Below, piece after piece: positions 25,439 to 32,718 of a stretch of 33,072 bases of DNA (positions are counted from its first letter, which is position 1; each line of letters begins with the position of its first letter). The translations under genes and the position numbers were made by a program. The stretch covers positions 1 to 33,072 of the forward strand of contig JAOUNB010000010.1 of assembly GCA_029881195.1 (NCBI GenBank), written 5' to 3'. The notes below the pieces were generated by a model, which was not told the DNA's origin, did not search any database, and saw only the letters and a program-made list of their open reading frames with translations. This DNA is from Candidatus Nitrosopumilus sp. GTDB taxonomy: Archaea > Thermoproteota > Nitrososphaeria > Nitrososphaerales > Nitrosopumilaceae.

Positions 25439-27513
25439 ATTGCAAGTATTGCAACAAATGCAGATACAAAGACGATTGCAATTGTGTTAAGTAATTTAAT
25501 TACAGTATTGAGTGCTGGTCCCGCAGTATCTTTGTAAGGGTCACCAATGATGTCTCCAACTATTGCAACTTTGTGTACTTCAGAACCTTTCTCACCTTTC
25601 ATCTCTACTAGTTTCTTTGCGTTATCCCATGCACCACCAGTGTTTGCTAAGTGATATGCCAGTAAAATTCCAGTTACAACTGCACCCATTAACAATCCGG
25701 CAACTGCAGTTGGACCTAACAAAATTCCTAAAATTATTGGGGCAAGGATTGCAACAATTGCAGGTTTCCAGAGTTCTTTAATGGAAGCAACAGTCGCAAT
25801 ATCTACACATTTAGCATAATCAGGTTTTGATGTTCCGGCAAGAATTCCAGAATCTGCTTTGAATTGTCTTCTTACTTCATCTACCATTTTTCCTGCAGCT
25901 CTAGACACACCATTAATGAGTTGGCCTGTAATGATAAATGGGATTAATCCACCAATTAACAATCCAACTATAATAGATGGATTAGTTAAACTATAATCCA
26001 AAACCAAAATCCCTGCAAAGATATGAGATGCTTCAAATTGAAATGCTTGAATCATAGCCAAAGCAGCTAAAGCAGCACTAGCAATAGCAAATCCCTTTGT
26101 AACTGCCTTTGTAGTATTTCCAACTGCATCAATTTCATCAGTAACTTTACGATTTTCTTCCCCCATTCCAGTCATTTCAACTATTCCGCCCGCGTTATCG
26201 GCAATTGGTCCAAATGCATCAATACTTAGAACAATTCCTGCAAGACTCAACATTGCCATGGCAGTCAAAGAAGTACCAAAGATTCCATAAAGTACAGGAT
26301 CTTCTCCTTCAGGCGCAGATCCAGAAGTAATAGTATAAGATAGAATAATTGCAATTACTAGTGCAATCATAAAGGGTCCAGTAGATTGCATCCCTTTGAT
26401 AATTCCCATTAATGTTAATGATGCATAACCCCATTTTGCAGAATCTGCAATTTCTTTTACTGGACTTTGTTTGTAACTAGTATAGAAATCAGTAATTTTT
26501 TGAATTATGGGAACTAGAATGACACCGATTACGGTGGATCCAAATAAAGCATATGCTGCAGTTGATTCACCAATAAATTGTGTAATGAACACAAAGTTTA
26601 ACCCTATTGCAATTGCAGCTGAAACATAAAATGAACGATTGAGAGGCTTCATTACATCTGTGATATTCTTAGAGCCAACAATTATTACACCTATAATGGA
26701 TGCAATCATTCCAGAAGAGCCAATCAAAATTGGATAAAGGAAAAAGTTGGGCGCTCCAATTAAAGCTGCAATTAACAATGCTGCAAGAATTGTTACAATA
26801 TATGATTCGTAAACATCAGAACCCATTCCTGCCGCATCGCCTACATTATCTCCCACATTATCTGCAATTGTTGCAGGATTTCTAGGGTCATCCTCAGGAA
26901 TATTGGCTTCAACTTTTCCTACAAGATCAGCACCCATATCTGCTGCTTTTGTAAAAATACCCCCACCAATTCTAATGAATAGGGCTATGAGACTTGCACC
27001 TATACCAACACCTGCGATGGTGATCGGATCTGGATAAATAACATAGAGACCAGTAATTGCCAAAAGAGCCATTGCCGGAACTGCTAGTCCAACTGTAGCG
27101 CCACCTCTAAAAGCCATGGCAAATGTTTTTCCTAGTCCACTACTACTAAGTTGAGCTGCTCTGACTGCTGCTTTCACTGTAATTTTTAATGAAATAACTC
27201 CTGCAACTGCAGATAATGTTGCACCCACCGCAAATGCAATGCCATTTGATGGTTGAAGAAATACACCAATGATAACGGATAGTGCTATGGCAACTGGAAC
27301 AATAATCTTCATCTCTCTTTTTAGAAATGCTGCAGCACCTTCTTTGACAGCATTGGAAATGTCCATCATTTCTTTTGTTCCTGTCGGTTGTTTTGTAATC
27401 CATGCAACTAAACCTCCGGCTACTAAAAACGATGCAATTCCTGCTGCAAATGGCAGAATTTCTGAGATTTCCACATTATACACAGCTTGAACAAGTCTAT
27501 AAGTGTAAATCAA
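25435..27513 (-). CDS. hppA: Membrane H+-translocating pyrophosphatase, K+-independent type
   Basis: A 692-residue integral membrane pump with about 16 helices, the usual family length. It couples hydrolysis of pyrophosphate to proton export. The substrate-binding loop DMGADLVGKVE (192-202) and the metal-binding DNVGDNVGD are intact. In the diagnostic segment GNTTKAVTKG, Lys469 and Thr472 occupy the positions that are Ala and Gly/Ala in K+-dependent enzymes, so this is the K+-independent, H+-pumping class. The start is TTG 27513, overlapping the stop of the upstream HELIH gene by 4 nt. Confidence 0.95.
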   Translation of the reverse strand: MIYTYRLVQAVYNVEISEILPFAAGIASFLVAGGLVAWITKQPTGTKEMMDISNAVKEGAAAFLKREMKIIVPVAIALSVIIGVFLQPSNGIAFAVGATLSAVAGVISLKITVKAAVRAAQLSSSGLGKTFAMAFRGGATVGLAVPAMALLAITGLYVIYPDPITIAGVGIGASLIALFIRIGGGIFTKAADMGADLVGKVEANIPEDDPRNPATIADNVGDNVGDAAGMGSDVYESYIVTILAALLIAALIGAPNFFLYPILIGSSGMIASIIGVIIVGSKNITDVMKPLNRSFYVSAAIAIGLNFVFITQFIGESTAAYALFGSTVIGVILVPIIQKITDFYTSYKQSPVKEIADSAKWGYASLTLMGIIKGMQSTGPFMIALVIAIILSYTITSGSAPEGEDPVLYGIFGTSLTAMAMLSLAGIVLSIDAFGPIADNAGGIVEMTGMGEENRKVTDEIDAVGNTTKAVTKGFAIASAALAALAMIQAFQFEASHIFAGILVLDYSLTNPSIIVGLLIGGLIPFIITGQLINGVSRAAGKMVDEVRRQFKADSGILAGTSKPDYAKCVDIATVASIKELWKPAIVAILAPIILGILLGPTAVAGLLMGAVVTGILLAYHLANTGGAWDNAKKLVEMKGEKGSEVHKVAIVGDIIGDPYKDTAGPALNTVIKLLNTIAIVFVSAFVAILAI

Positions 27514-27887
27514 ATAGTAGGGATCTTACTTCTCTTTCTATAGGGCAAAAATGTTTTTCCTTTAAGTCCTTGCCTAACTAACTTGTTGAATCTTTTACCA
27601 TGAGCGAGATAGGGGAATCTCATATGAATTAATTCATGGACCAAGGTGTTTTCGAGAGTCTTCTCATCAGGAATTTTTCGAACATTGATGAAGACTAGAT
27701 TATGTTGAAGATATGAAACTCCATAATACTTGTAAGCAGAAGTACGTCTACCTTCAGTCATTTCTTTTGGAGCATCAAGAACTTCTTTTGTGGATAATAA
27801 AATTTGGGGTTCTGAAATTGAGAAACGATTTGAATAGATGCCGATTTTTTCTAAAATTTGTAATCTTAATTCAGGATCAAGTTTCAC
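27510..27887 (-). CDS. HELIH zinc-metalloprotein (SprT/YgjP-like)
   Basis: A 125-residue protein, GTG start at 27887. It has an HExxH zinc motif, His84-Glu85-xx-His88 in LVHELIHMRF, followed by AHGKRFNKLV, where His96 is a likely third ligand; this H-G-xx-F pattern is shared by SprT and YgjP/DUF45 minimal metallopeptidases. The N-terminal half is unrecognised (STKEVLDAPKEM). The C-terminal tail is strongly basic (KGKTFLPYRKRSK), so nucleic-acid or ribosome contact is possible. It overlaps hppA by 4 nt and is presumably co-transcribed. Peptidase activity is inferred only. Confidence 0.75.
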   Translation of the reverse strand: MKLDPELRLQILEKIGIYSNRFSISEPQILLSTKEVLDAPKEMTEGRRTSAYKYYGVSYLQHNLVFINVRKIPDEKTLENTLVHELIHMRFPYLAHGKRFNKLVRQGLKGKTFLPYRKRSKIPTI

Positions 27888-27896
27888 AATTCTTTC

Positions 27897-28013
27897 TCAA
27901 ACAATTTGAGTATATCTTGAAATGTCAGTATTTTGTATAGGCGCAATTAAACACATTTGACCATTGAAATAGTTGTATTGGTCTGACAGGTTACTCATGA
28001 TTAATAATTCCAT
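27897..28013 (-). CDS. Possible 38-residue leader or mini protein
   Basis: ATG 28013 opens 38 codons (MELLIMSNLSDQYNYFNGQM, then CLIAPIQNTDISRYTQIV). A TATA-like tttattta sits about 25 nt upstream, so the ATG may be the first base of the transcript that also carries the HELIH protease and hppA; the stop lies 9 nt before the protease GTG. It could be a small protein or a regulatory leader peptide. A second ATG at 27998 would give 33 residues. Its reality is uncertain. Confidence 0.3.
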   Translation of the reverse strand: MELLIMSNLSDQYNYFNGQMCLIAPIQNTDISRYTQIV

Positions 28014-28418
28014 TTGAATCCAACTAAACAAAACATAAATAAAATTCAGTTAATTATTTGTTCTCGATCCAATTCCATAAGAAAGTTCACTATCAAGATA
28101 AAAGATTAGAATTATGAGGATATGAAGGGTTAAAAAACATCAGTGTCACATATCTTTTTACGTAGTAAAAGATCTTGTAGATCAAGATTAATGATTGTTT
28201 TTGAAATGTTAAAACTTATTAGTTATTATAAAATAGACAGAAATCAAAACCACTTTGTTGCATATAGCAACTAATCATTACAACTGAGTTGTTACCTTTG
28301 TAATGTTTGGAATTACTTGATTGCTGTCATGTACAGTACGTGATTGTGAAATAAAAGGAGATTGGTGGAAATGTTTAACATTTGTTTATTTTTCAGTTAA
28401 TTTGCAAATGAAATTAAA
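28014..28418. other. Gene-poor stretch with dense inverted repeats; possible structured RNA
   Basis: No convincing protein frame is seen. Several inverted repeats are packed together. The arm 28152-28161 pairs with 28165-28173 (9 bp with one bulge). The arm 28172-28177 pairs with 28183-28188 (6 bp). Further on are gttgc/gcaac with loop atata (about 28257-28271), acaac/gttgt with loop tga, and an outer attaca/tgtaat. A TATA-like tataaaa occurs at 28227-28233, which would start a plus-strand transcript near 28256, at the gttgc hairpin. A T-rich patch, ttgtttattttt, near 28382-28394 could end it. This is a candidate ncRNA of about 135 nt and not a firm call. Confidence 0.3.
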
Positions 28419-28610
28419 TTAGTTCTGTTCTTCCAAATCTTTCATTTGTTTTCTAAGTTTTCCTTTATTTCTTTGCCAAATTTCTATCATTTTTTCATTG
28501 AAGGAAATTTCTTCTCTGATCTTGTTTGATTCAGTATATTCTATCTCCCTTAATTTTTGTTCAGCCTGTTTTTTTATATTGATAGAATTGTATTTTTGAG
28601 AGTATTTCAT
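28419..28610 (-). CDS. Small coiled-coil protein
   Basis: A 63-residue protein with ATG at 28610. Nearly the whole sequence is charged helix (KKQAEQKLREIEYTESNKIR; MIEIWQRNKGKLRKQMKDLE), predicting a coiled coil. It has no cysteine or membrane segment. The composition is low in complexity and AT-driven, so a chance open frame cannot be excluded, but the heptad spacing of hydrophobics is regular. A copy of a 17-bp repeat lies 60 nt upstream on this strand. Confidence 0.5.
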   Translation of the reverse strand: MKYSQKYNSINIKKQAEQKLREIEYTESNKIREEISFNEKMIEIWQRNKGKLRKQMKDLEEQN

Positions 28611-28669
28611 CTAGTTTCTATTCTTGAAATTGCCTTATTCTTTTTTTTAAAAAAATCCAAGATATATTT

Positions 28670-28686
28670 AAAATAAAACTAAACGT
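28670..28686. repeat. 17-bp direct repeat, copy 1
   Basis: The sequence aaaataaaactaaacgt occurs here and again, perfectly, at 28805-28821. On the minus strand each copy precedes a short gene (starts 28610 and 28800). The two copies also bracket the 34-residue zinc gene. It may be a shared promoter or operator element or the trace of a small duplication. Confidence 0.6.
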
Positions 28687-28695
28687 CCTAAAAAA

Positions 28696-28800
28696 TTATT
28701 CTTTTTTGGATTGGCATAAACCTGCAAACCCACAATCTTTACACCCTTTAACATTGTCATAGTTTTTGCTTTTACACATAGGACATTCTTTATCATTCAT
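28696..28800 (-). CDS. 34-residue zinc-knuckle mini protein
   Basis: ATG 28800 opens a complete 34-codon frame: MNDKECPMCKSKNYDNVKGC, then KDCGFAGLCQSKKE. Two CxxC pairs (CPMC and CKDC) lie 10 residues apart, plus one more cysteine, the ideal layout for a single zinc ribbon. The strict Cys spacing makes coding very likely despite the length. It sits between two copies of a 17-bp repeat, the nearer ending 4 nt upstream of the start codon. Partner and function are unknown. Confidence 0.7.
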   Translation of the reverse strand: MNDKECPMCKSKNYDNVKGCKDCGFAGLCQSKKE

Positions 28801-28804
28801 TAAG

Positions 28805-28821
28805 AAAATAAAACTAAACGT
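28805..28821. repeat. 17-bp direct repeat, copy 2
   Basis: This is an identical copy of 28670-28686, separated from it by 118 bp. On the minus strand it ends 4 nt before the ATG of the 34-residue zinc protein, so it would fall in that gene's promoter or 5' leader. Confidence 0.6.
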
Positions 28822-29208
28822 TAGATTAATTTCATTTGTATTAGAAAAAAGAAAAAAAGAAGTTTATGGCATAGGCAACATATTACAGATTCGAGAACCA
28901 ATGCATATTGAGTCTTCAAATGTTTCAGTGAGATTAGCTGCAAATAGAGTTACACCACGAGATGTGCATTAGTCAAGGCAGTATTTTTGAAATTAGCACT
29001 AAGATTAGCCCTAAAGATTAGTTCTGATAATGTCAGTATCATGGAATTTCATCGAAAAAAGTTCCATATACTAACATCAGTGCACGCTTTGAAATTCAAT
29101 TGTTGTGAAAAGTTTGGCATCTTCATTCTTTAAAAAATGAATTAATAGGGTCAGAAGGTTTAGTAGAGTAATCATCAATCATACAGCCACCGTCTCATCA
29201 TACCCCAA
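28822..29208. other. Intergenic stretch without a supported gene
   Basis: A plus-strand open frame ends at 28972 with protein-like text (NILQIREPMHIESSNVSVRL), but it has no good start or ribosome site, so I do not call it. A nested hairpin lies at 29041-29067: atggaa pairs with ttccat, and tttc with gaaa inside. Short repeats of aagattag occur near 29000. I see nothing else; it may be decayed sequence. Confidence 0.4.
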
Positions 29209-29703
29209 TTATTCCATTAAATCAAGTAATGATTGCACTTTATTTCTAATTTCGGGAGTAATCTTCACTATTACAAGTCCTTCATTTGGCTGACCATACA
29301 AAACAATTGCATTTTCAGGAGCATAAATGCAAACTGGAAGCACTAAAAGATCTTCTTCCCCATCAACAAAAAGTCTGACAGGAGGTTGCATCGTTAAGGC
29401 ATTCTTAATCATTTCAATACTTTGAGAAGTTATTTCTGCAGCAGGGTTTTGAACAGTCAATTCAATAGCATTTGCCAATTTCGGTGGTTCTTTTTTTTCT
29501 CTTTTTTCCTGACCATCAATGATTTGTAATGAGGGAATAAGACCAAATTCAATCATCTTTTTAGTTGTTCTATCACCAACAGTGATAATATAGGAATTTT
29601 TTGAAAGATGTTTTTGAATATTTTTTTTATCAGTTTGATTTTCAGGTAAAAGTAATCCTAAAGGAATTTTCAATTGGTTTCTTAAAGCATAAGGTAATTT
29701 CAC
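29209..29703 (-). CDS. GTP-dependent dephospho-CoA kinase (DUF359)
   Basis: A 164-residue member of the archaeal DUF359 family, which carries out the last step of coenzyme A synthesis using GTP instead of ATP. Recognisable blocks are IITVGDRTTKKM (39-50), QIIDGQEKR (60-68), ELTVQNPAAEIT, VDGEEDLLVLP and LYGQPNEGLVIVKI, all in the family's usual order and at its usual length (about 160-190). It starts at ATG 29703, 11 nt after the stop of the Mrp gene, so the two are one operon. CoA supply is central to an autotroph fixing carbon through CoA thioesters. Confidence 0.9.
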   Translation of the reverse strand: MKLPYALRNQLKIPLGLLLPENQTDKKNIQKHLSKNSYIITVGDRTTKKMIEFGLIPSLQIIDGQEKREKKEPPKLANAIELTVQNPAAEITSQSIEMIKNALTMQPPVRLFVDGEEDLLVLPVCIYAPENAIVLYGQPNEGLVIVKITPEIRNKVQSLLDLME

Positions 29704-29714
29704 ATTAATCGTGA

Positions 29715-30827
29715 CTAACTAGTACTTGCCTCAGGCATAGATTCTTCATTGGAACTTTCAGAGGTCATTTCATCTTGTAGTTTTGCTGCAAGAATACTAC
29801 ATTGTGCTGCAATATTTTTTGCACTCTTTCTAAAAGCATCTGCACTTGGAGAATCAGGATTTGTAATCATTATTGGTTTTCCCAAATCAGAGCCTGCCAT
29901 AATTCCAGAGTTTAATGGAATTTCACCCAAGAAAGGCATGTTAAATTGTTCACTGATTTTTTTTGCGCCACCATCACCAAAGATATAATGTTTTTCATCA
30001 CAGTTTGGACAAATAAAATGGCTCATGTTTTCAACAACACCAATAATTGGAACATTTAGTTTTTCAAACATTGATACAGCTTTAACTGCAACATTACTGG
30101 CAACATCTTGTGGAGTTGTAACAACAAGAATTCCAGTGATCGGAATTGTTTGAGCAAGGGTGAGTGGAATGTCACCAGTTCCAGGAGGAAGATCTACAAT
30201 TAGATAATCCAAGTCAGACCAATTAGTATCTACCAAAAATTGTTTTAAAATTCCAGAAATGATAGGGCCACGGTAAATTGCTGCTTGATTAGATTGATCT
30301 GCAAAGAAACCAAAGGAGACAACTTTTAATCCATGAGAATCAGCAGGTTGAAGTTTGTTATCTTCAACCTCCATGAATCCATCTTTCATACCCAACATTA
30401 ACGGAATGCTAGGACCATAGATATCAGCATCCAGCAAGCCAACTTTAGCTCCTGATTCAGATAATGCCAATGCTAAGTTTAATGAAACAGTCGATTTTCC
30501 AACACCACCCTTTCCACTTGCAACACCAATAATATTTTTGACAGATGCCATTCCAGTATCTGCATCAAGTGAACGACCCTCCATTACTTTAGCAGTTACT
30601 TTCAGATCAAAATTTTTTAAATCAGTTATCTCACCAATTACTTTTCTCACATCATCCTCAATTTCGACATTGAAAGGACATGCAGGTGTTGTTAATTCCA
30701 AAGTAAACTTAAGATTTCCATCATTCAGTTCCAAGTCTTTTATCATACCCATAGATACAATGTCTTTTTTCAAATCAGGATCAATGACAGTACTTAGTTT
30801 TTCAAGAACTTGATCTATTCCAACCAT
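29715..30827 (-). CDS. Mrp/Nbp35-type Fe-S cluster carrier ATPase
   Basis: A 370-residue protein. The N-terminal DUF59 domain (1-85) carries TTPACPFN. The P-loop ATPase starts with a deviant Walker A GKGGVGKST (105-113), followed by LLDADIYGPS and DLPPGTGD. The bridging cluster motif CPNC (Cys273, Cys276), which binds a [4Fe-4S] cluster between two subunits, is present. Its role is assembly and delivery of Fe-S clusters. Start: I choose ATG 30827, because tgtttaaata (30851-30860, minus) is a TATA-like box about 28 nt away; an ATG at 30878 would add 17 residues. It is followed by the dephospho-CoA kinase. Confidence 0.93.
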   Translation of the reverse strand: MVGIDQVLEKLSTVIDPDLKKDIVSMGMIKDLELNDGNLKFTLELTTPACPFNVEIEDDVRKVIGEITDLKNFDLKVTAKVMEGRSLDADTGMASVKNIIGVASGKGGVGKSTVSLNLALALSESGAKVGLLDADIYGPSIPLMLGMKDGFMEVEDNKLQPADSHGLKVVSFGFFADQSNQAAIYRGPIISGILKQFLVDTNWSDLDYLIVDLPPGTGDIPLTLAQTIPITGILVVTTPQDVASNVAVKAVSMFEKLNVPIIGVVENMSHFICPNCDEKHYIFGDGGAKKISEQFNMPFLGEIPLNSGIMAGSDLGKPIMITNPDSPSADAFRKSAKNIAAQCSILAAKLQDEMTSESSNEESMPEASTS

Positions 30828-31069
30828 AGCCTCAAAAAGTCGGTTTACATTATTTAAACATAGGTTAGAGAATTGCATTCTTTATTAGATTATATGTAAT
30901 TTTGTTGCCTATTTGATTTCATTATCAAAAAGAATTATGCCTAATCTTTAATTTTCCAAAAATCTCTCATCAAAAAAATGTCATTTTTTGAAAAATTAAC
31001 AAAATTTTTGGAAAACTATGAATAAATCACCCAAAGATTCATAAATTGAAATTCAAGAAAAACACATAA

Positions 31070-31666
31070 TTGTTTTCTATATCTACCCTAGTTGATGTCG
31101 TAAGGATTCCTCCTAGCTTGTTTGGAACTACTCTAAAAAAGGCTGCTGTGAATATCCTCAAAGAAAAATACGAGAGCATGATTAATGCAGACTTGGGATA
31201 CATCATTATGATTTTAGATGCTAAAGTTGATGAAATGGGAAAAATGATTGCCGGAGACGGGGGCACATTCCATAAAGTTCAGTTTGAAGCATTAACATTT
31301 TATCCAAAATTACAAGAAATCGTTCAAGGGGAAATTGTAGATATCACAGACTTTGGAGCATTTGTCAGAATTGGTCCAACCGATGCATTACTTCACTTAT
31401 CACAAGTGATGGATGATTATCTTAAAAGTGATGTAAAGTCTGGAATGATTTTAGCTAATCAAAGTGGCAGAACATTAAAAGTTGGTTCTACACTTCGTGC
31501 AAGAATTACTGCTGTGTCATTGGGAAAAGCTGCTGCAATGGGTAAGATTGGAATCACATGTAGGCAACCATTCTTAGGAGCAGATGACTGGATCGCAGAA
31601 GAAATTAAAAAATCCACAGGGGATTCAGATAAACCTGCAAAAGAAGCTGAAGTAGAGGCAAATTAA
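31070..31666 (+). CDS. rpo7: RNA polymerase subunit Rpo7 (RpoE)
   Basis: A 198-residue Rpo7, the stalk subunit that pairs with Rpo4 and binds emerging RNA. The N-terminal RNP-like half reads STLVDVVRIPPSLFG and INADLGYIIMILDA. The C-terminal S1 fold contains VQGEIVDITDFGAFVRIGP. The tail (SDKPAKEAEVEAN) is disordered. The start is TTG 31070. A TATA-like cataaattg (31040-31048) about 26 nt upstream agrees with a leaderless start there. One nt separates it from spt4. Confidence 0.95.
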   Translation: MFSISTLVDVVRIPPSLFGTTLKKAAVNILKEKYESMINADLGYIIMILDAKVDEMGKMIAGDGGTFHKVQFEALTFYPKLQEIVQGEIVDITDFGAFVRIGPTDALLHLSQVMDDYLKSDVKSGMILANQSGRTLKVGSTLRARITAVSLGKAAAMGKIGITCRQPFLGADDWIAEEIKKSTGDSDKPAKEAEVEAN

Positions 31667-31667
31667 G

Positions 31668-31856
31668 ATGGTACGAGAGATGGCATGTCGAAAATGTAAA
31701 TTTGTTACAACAGGTAAAGTTTGTCCAGGTTGCAAGTCATCGGATTTAACACCGGATTGGAGTGGAATTGTATTGGTAGTTGATCCAACAAATTCAGAGA
31801 TTTCAAAAACCCTAGGCATTACTCAAAAGGGCAAATATGCAATAAAAGTAACATAG
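31668..31856 (+). CDS. spt4: Transcription elongation factor Spt4
   Basis: A 62-residue Spt4 (RpoE''). Its zinc knuckle is complete: Cys7, Cys10, Cys19 and Cys22 in CRKC and CPGC. The body KSSDLTPDWSGIVLVVDP is the conserved Spt5-binding part. With Spt5 it clamps RNA polymerase and raises processivity. It is directly behind rpo7 (1-nt gap), the standard archaeal pairing, and the stop is 43 nt before nadC. Confidence 0.95.
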   Translation: MVREMACRKCKFVTTGKVCPGCKSSDLTPDWSGIVLVVDPTNSEISKTLGITQKGKYAIKVT

Positions 31857-31899
31857 CATATTTCTAAATCTTTAAAATCACAATAATATTTTAACAATA

Positions 31900-32718
31900 A
31901 TGTTGTCAATTAATTCTAAAAAACAATTATTGCAATTTCTTGCAGAAGATATTGGATCTGGAGATATTACTAGTGCTCTTTTACCAAAGAAGAAGATATC
32001 AGCTAAAATAATTTCAAGAGAAAATGCAATTGTTGCAGGAGCAGTTTATGCAAAAAATATTTTCAAATTAAAAGGATGTAATGTAAAAATTGTTAAAAAA
32101 GATGGTTCTAAAATAAAACCTAATCAAACTATAATGACAATTCGTGGAGATGCAGGAAAAATCCTAACATGTGAGAGGACTGCATTAAACATCCTTACAA
32201 GAATGAGTGGAATTGCAACTCAAACAAACGAACTTGTAAAAAAGATTCCAACAAAAACAAAATTGTATGCAACTAGAAAAACTGCTCCAGGACTCAGATA
32301 TTTTGATAAAGAAGCAGTAGCTATTGGCGGGGGTAAAAAACACCGACTAAGGCTAGATGAAATGGTGATGATCAAAGACAACCACATTGCAATTGAAGGA
32401 TCGTTATCATCACTAATTAAAAAAGCAAAGAGAAAATACAAAAAATTTGAAGTAGAAGTTGAAAATACACCGGATGCAGTTCATGCAGCAAAAGAAGGTG
32501 CAACGATAATCATGCTAGATAATTTCTCACCTGCACAAATCAAAAAAACAATACAAGTACTCAAAAATCAAAGATTGCGAAATAAAATAATGCTTGAAGC
32601 ATCAGGTGGAATTAATTCTAAGAATATTGTGAATTATGGAAAAACTGGGGTAGACATCATATCAGTTGGGAGTATTACAAATTCTGTCAAAGGAATTGAC
32701 ATGAGTTTAGAAATTTAA
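31900..32718 (+). CDS. nadC: Nicotinate-nucleotide pyrophosphorylase (carboxylating)
   Basis: A 272-residue quinolinate phosphoribosyltransferase. It joins quinolinate and PRPP to give nicotinate mononucleotide, CO2 and pyrophosphate in NAD synthesis. Family blocks are ALNILTRMSGIATQT, ATRKTAPGLRYFDKEAVAIG, GGKKHRLRLDEMVMIKDNH, VEVENTPDA, IMLDNFSP and EASGGINSKNI, all intact. The start is ATG 31900, with its own TATA-like ctttaaaat (31869-31877). It overlaps the convergent TPR gene by 4 nt. Confidence 0.95.
   Translation: MLSINSKKQLLQFLAEDIGSGDITSALLPKKKISAKIISRENAIVAGAVYAKNIFKLKGCNVKIVKKDGSKIKPNQTIMTIRGDAGKILTCERTALNILTRMSGIATQTNELVKKIPTKTKLYATRKTAPGLRYFDKEAVAIGGGKKHRLRLDEMVMIKDNHIAIEGSLSSLIKKAKRKYKKFEVEVENTPDAVHAAKEGATIIMLDNFSPAQIKKTIQVLKNQRLRNKIMLEASGGINSKNIVNYGKTGVDIISVGSITNSVKGIDMSLEI

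Noticed and set aside
28227-28394. RNase P or SRP RNA as identity of the structured gap
   Set aside because: The stretch is AT-rich and too short, and it lacks the GC-rich conserved cores of both RNAs. It stays an unnamed candidate.
28766-28972. Plus-strand open frame ending ...RLAANRVTPRDVH
   Set aside because: The end looks protein-like, but the first part is antisense to the 34-residue zinc gene, and no plausible start codon, ribosome site or family was found. It may be a relic.
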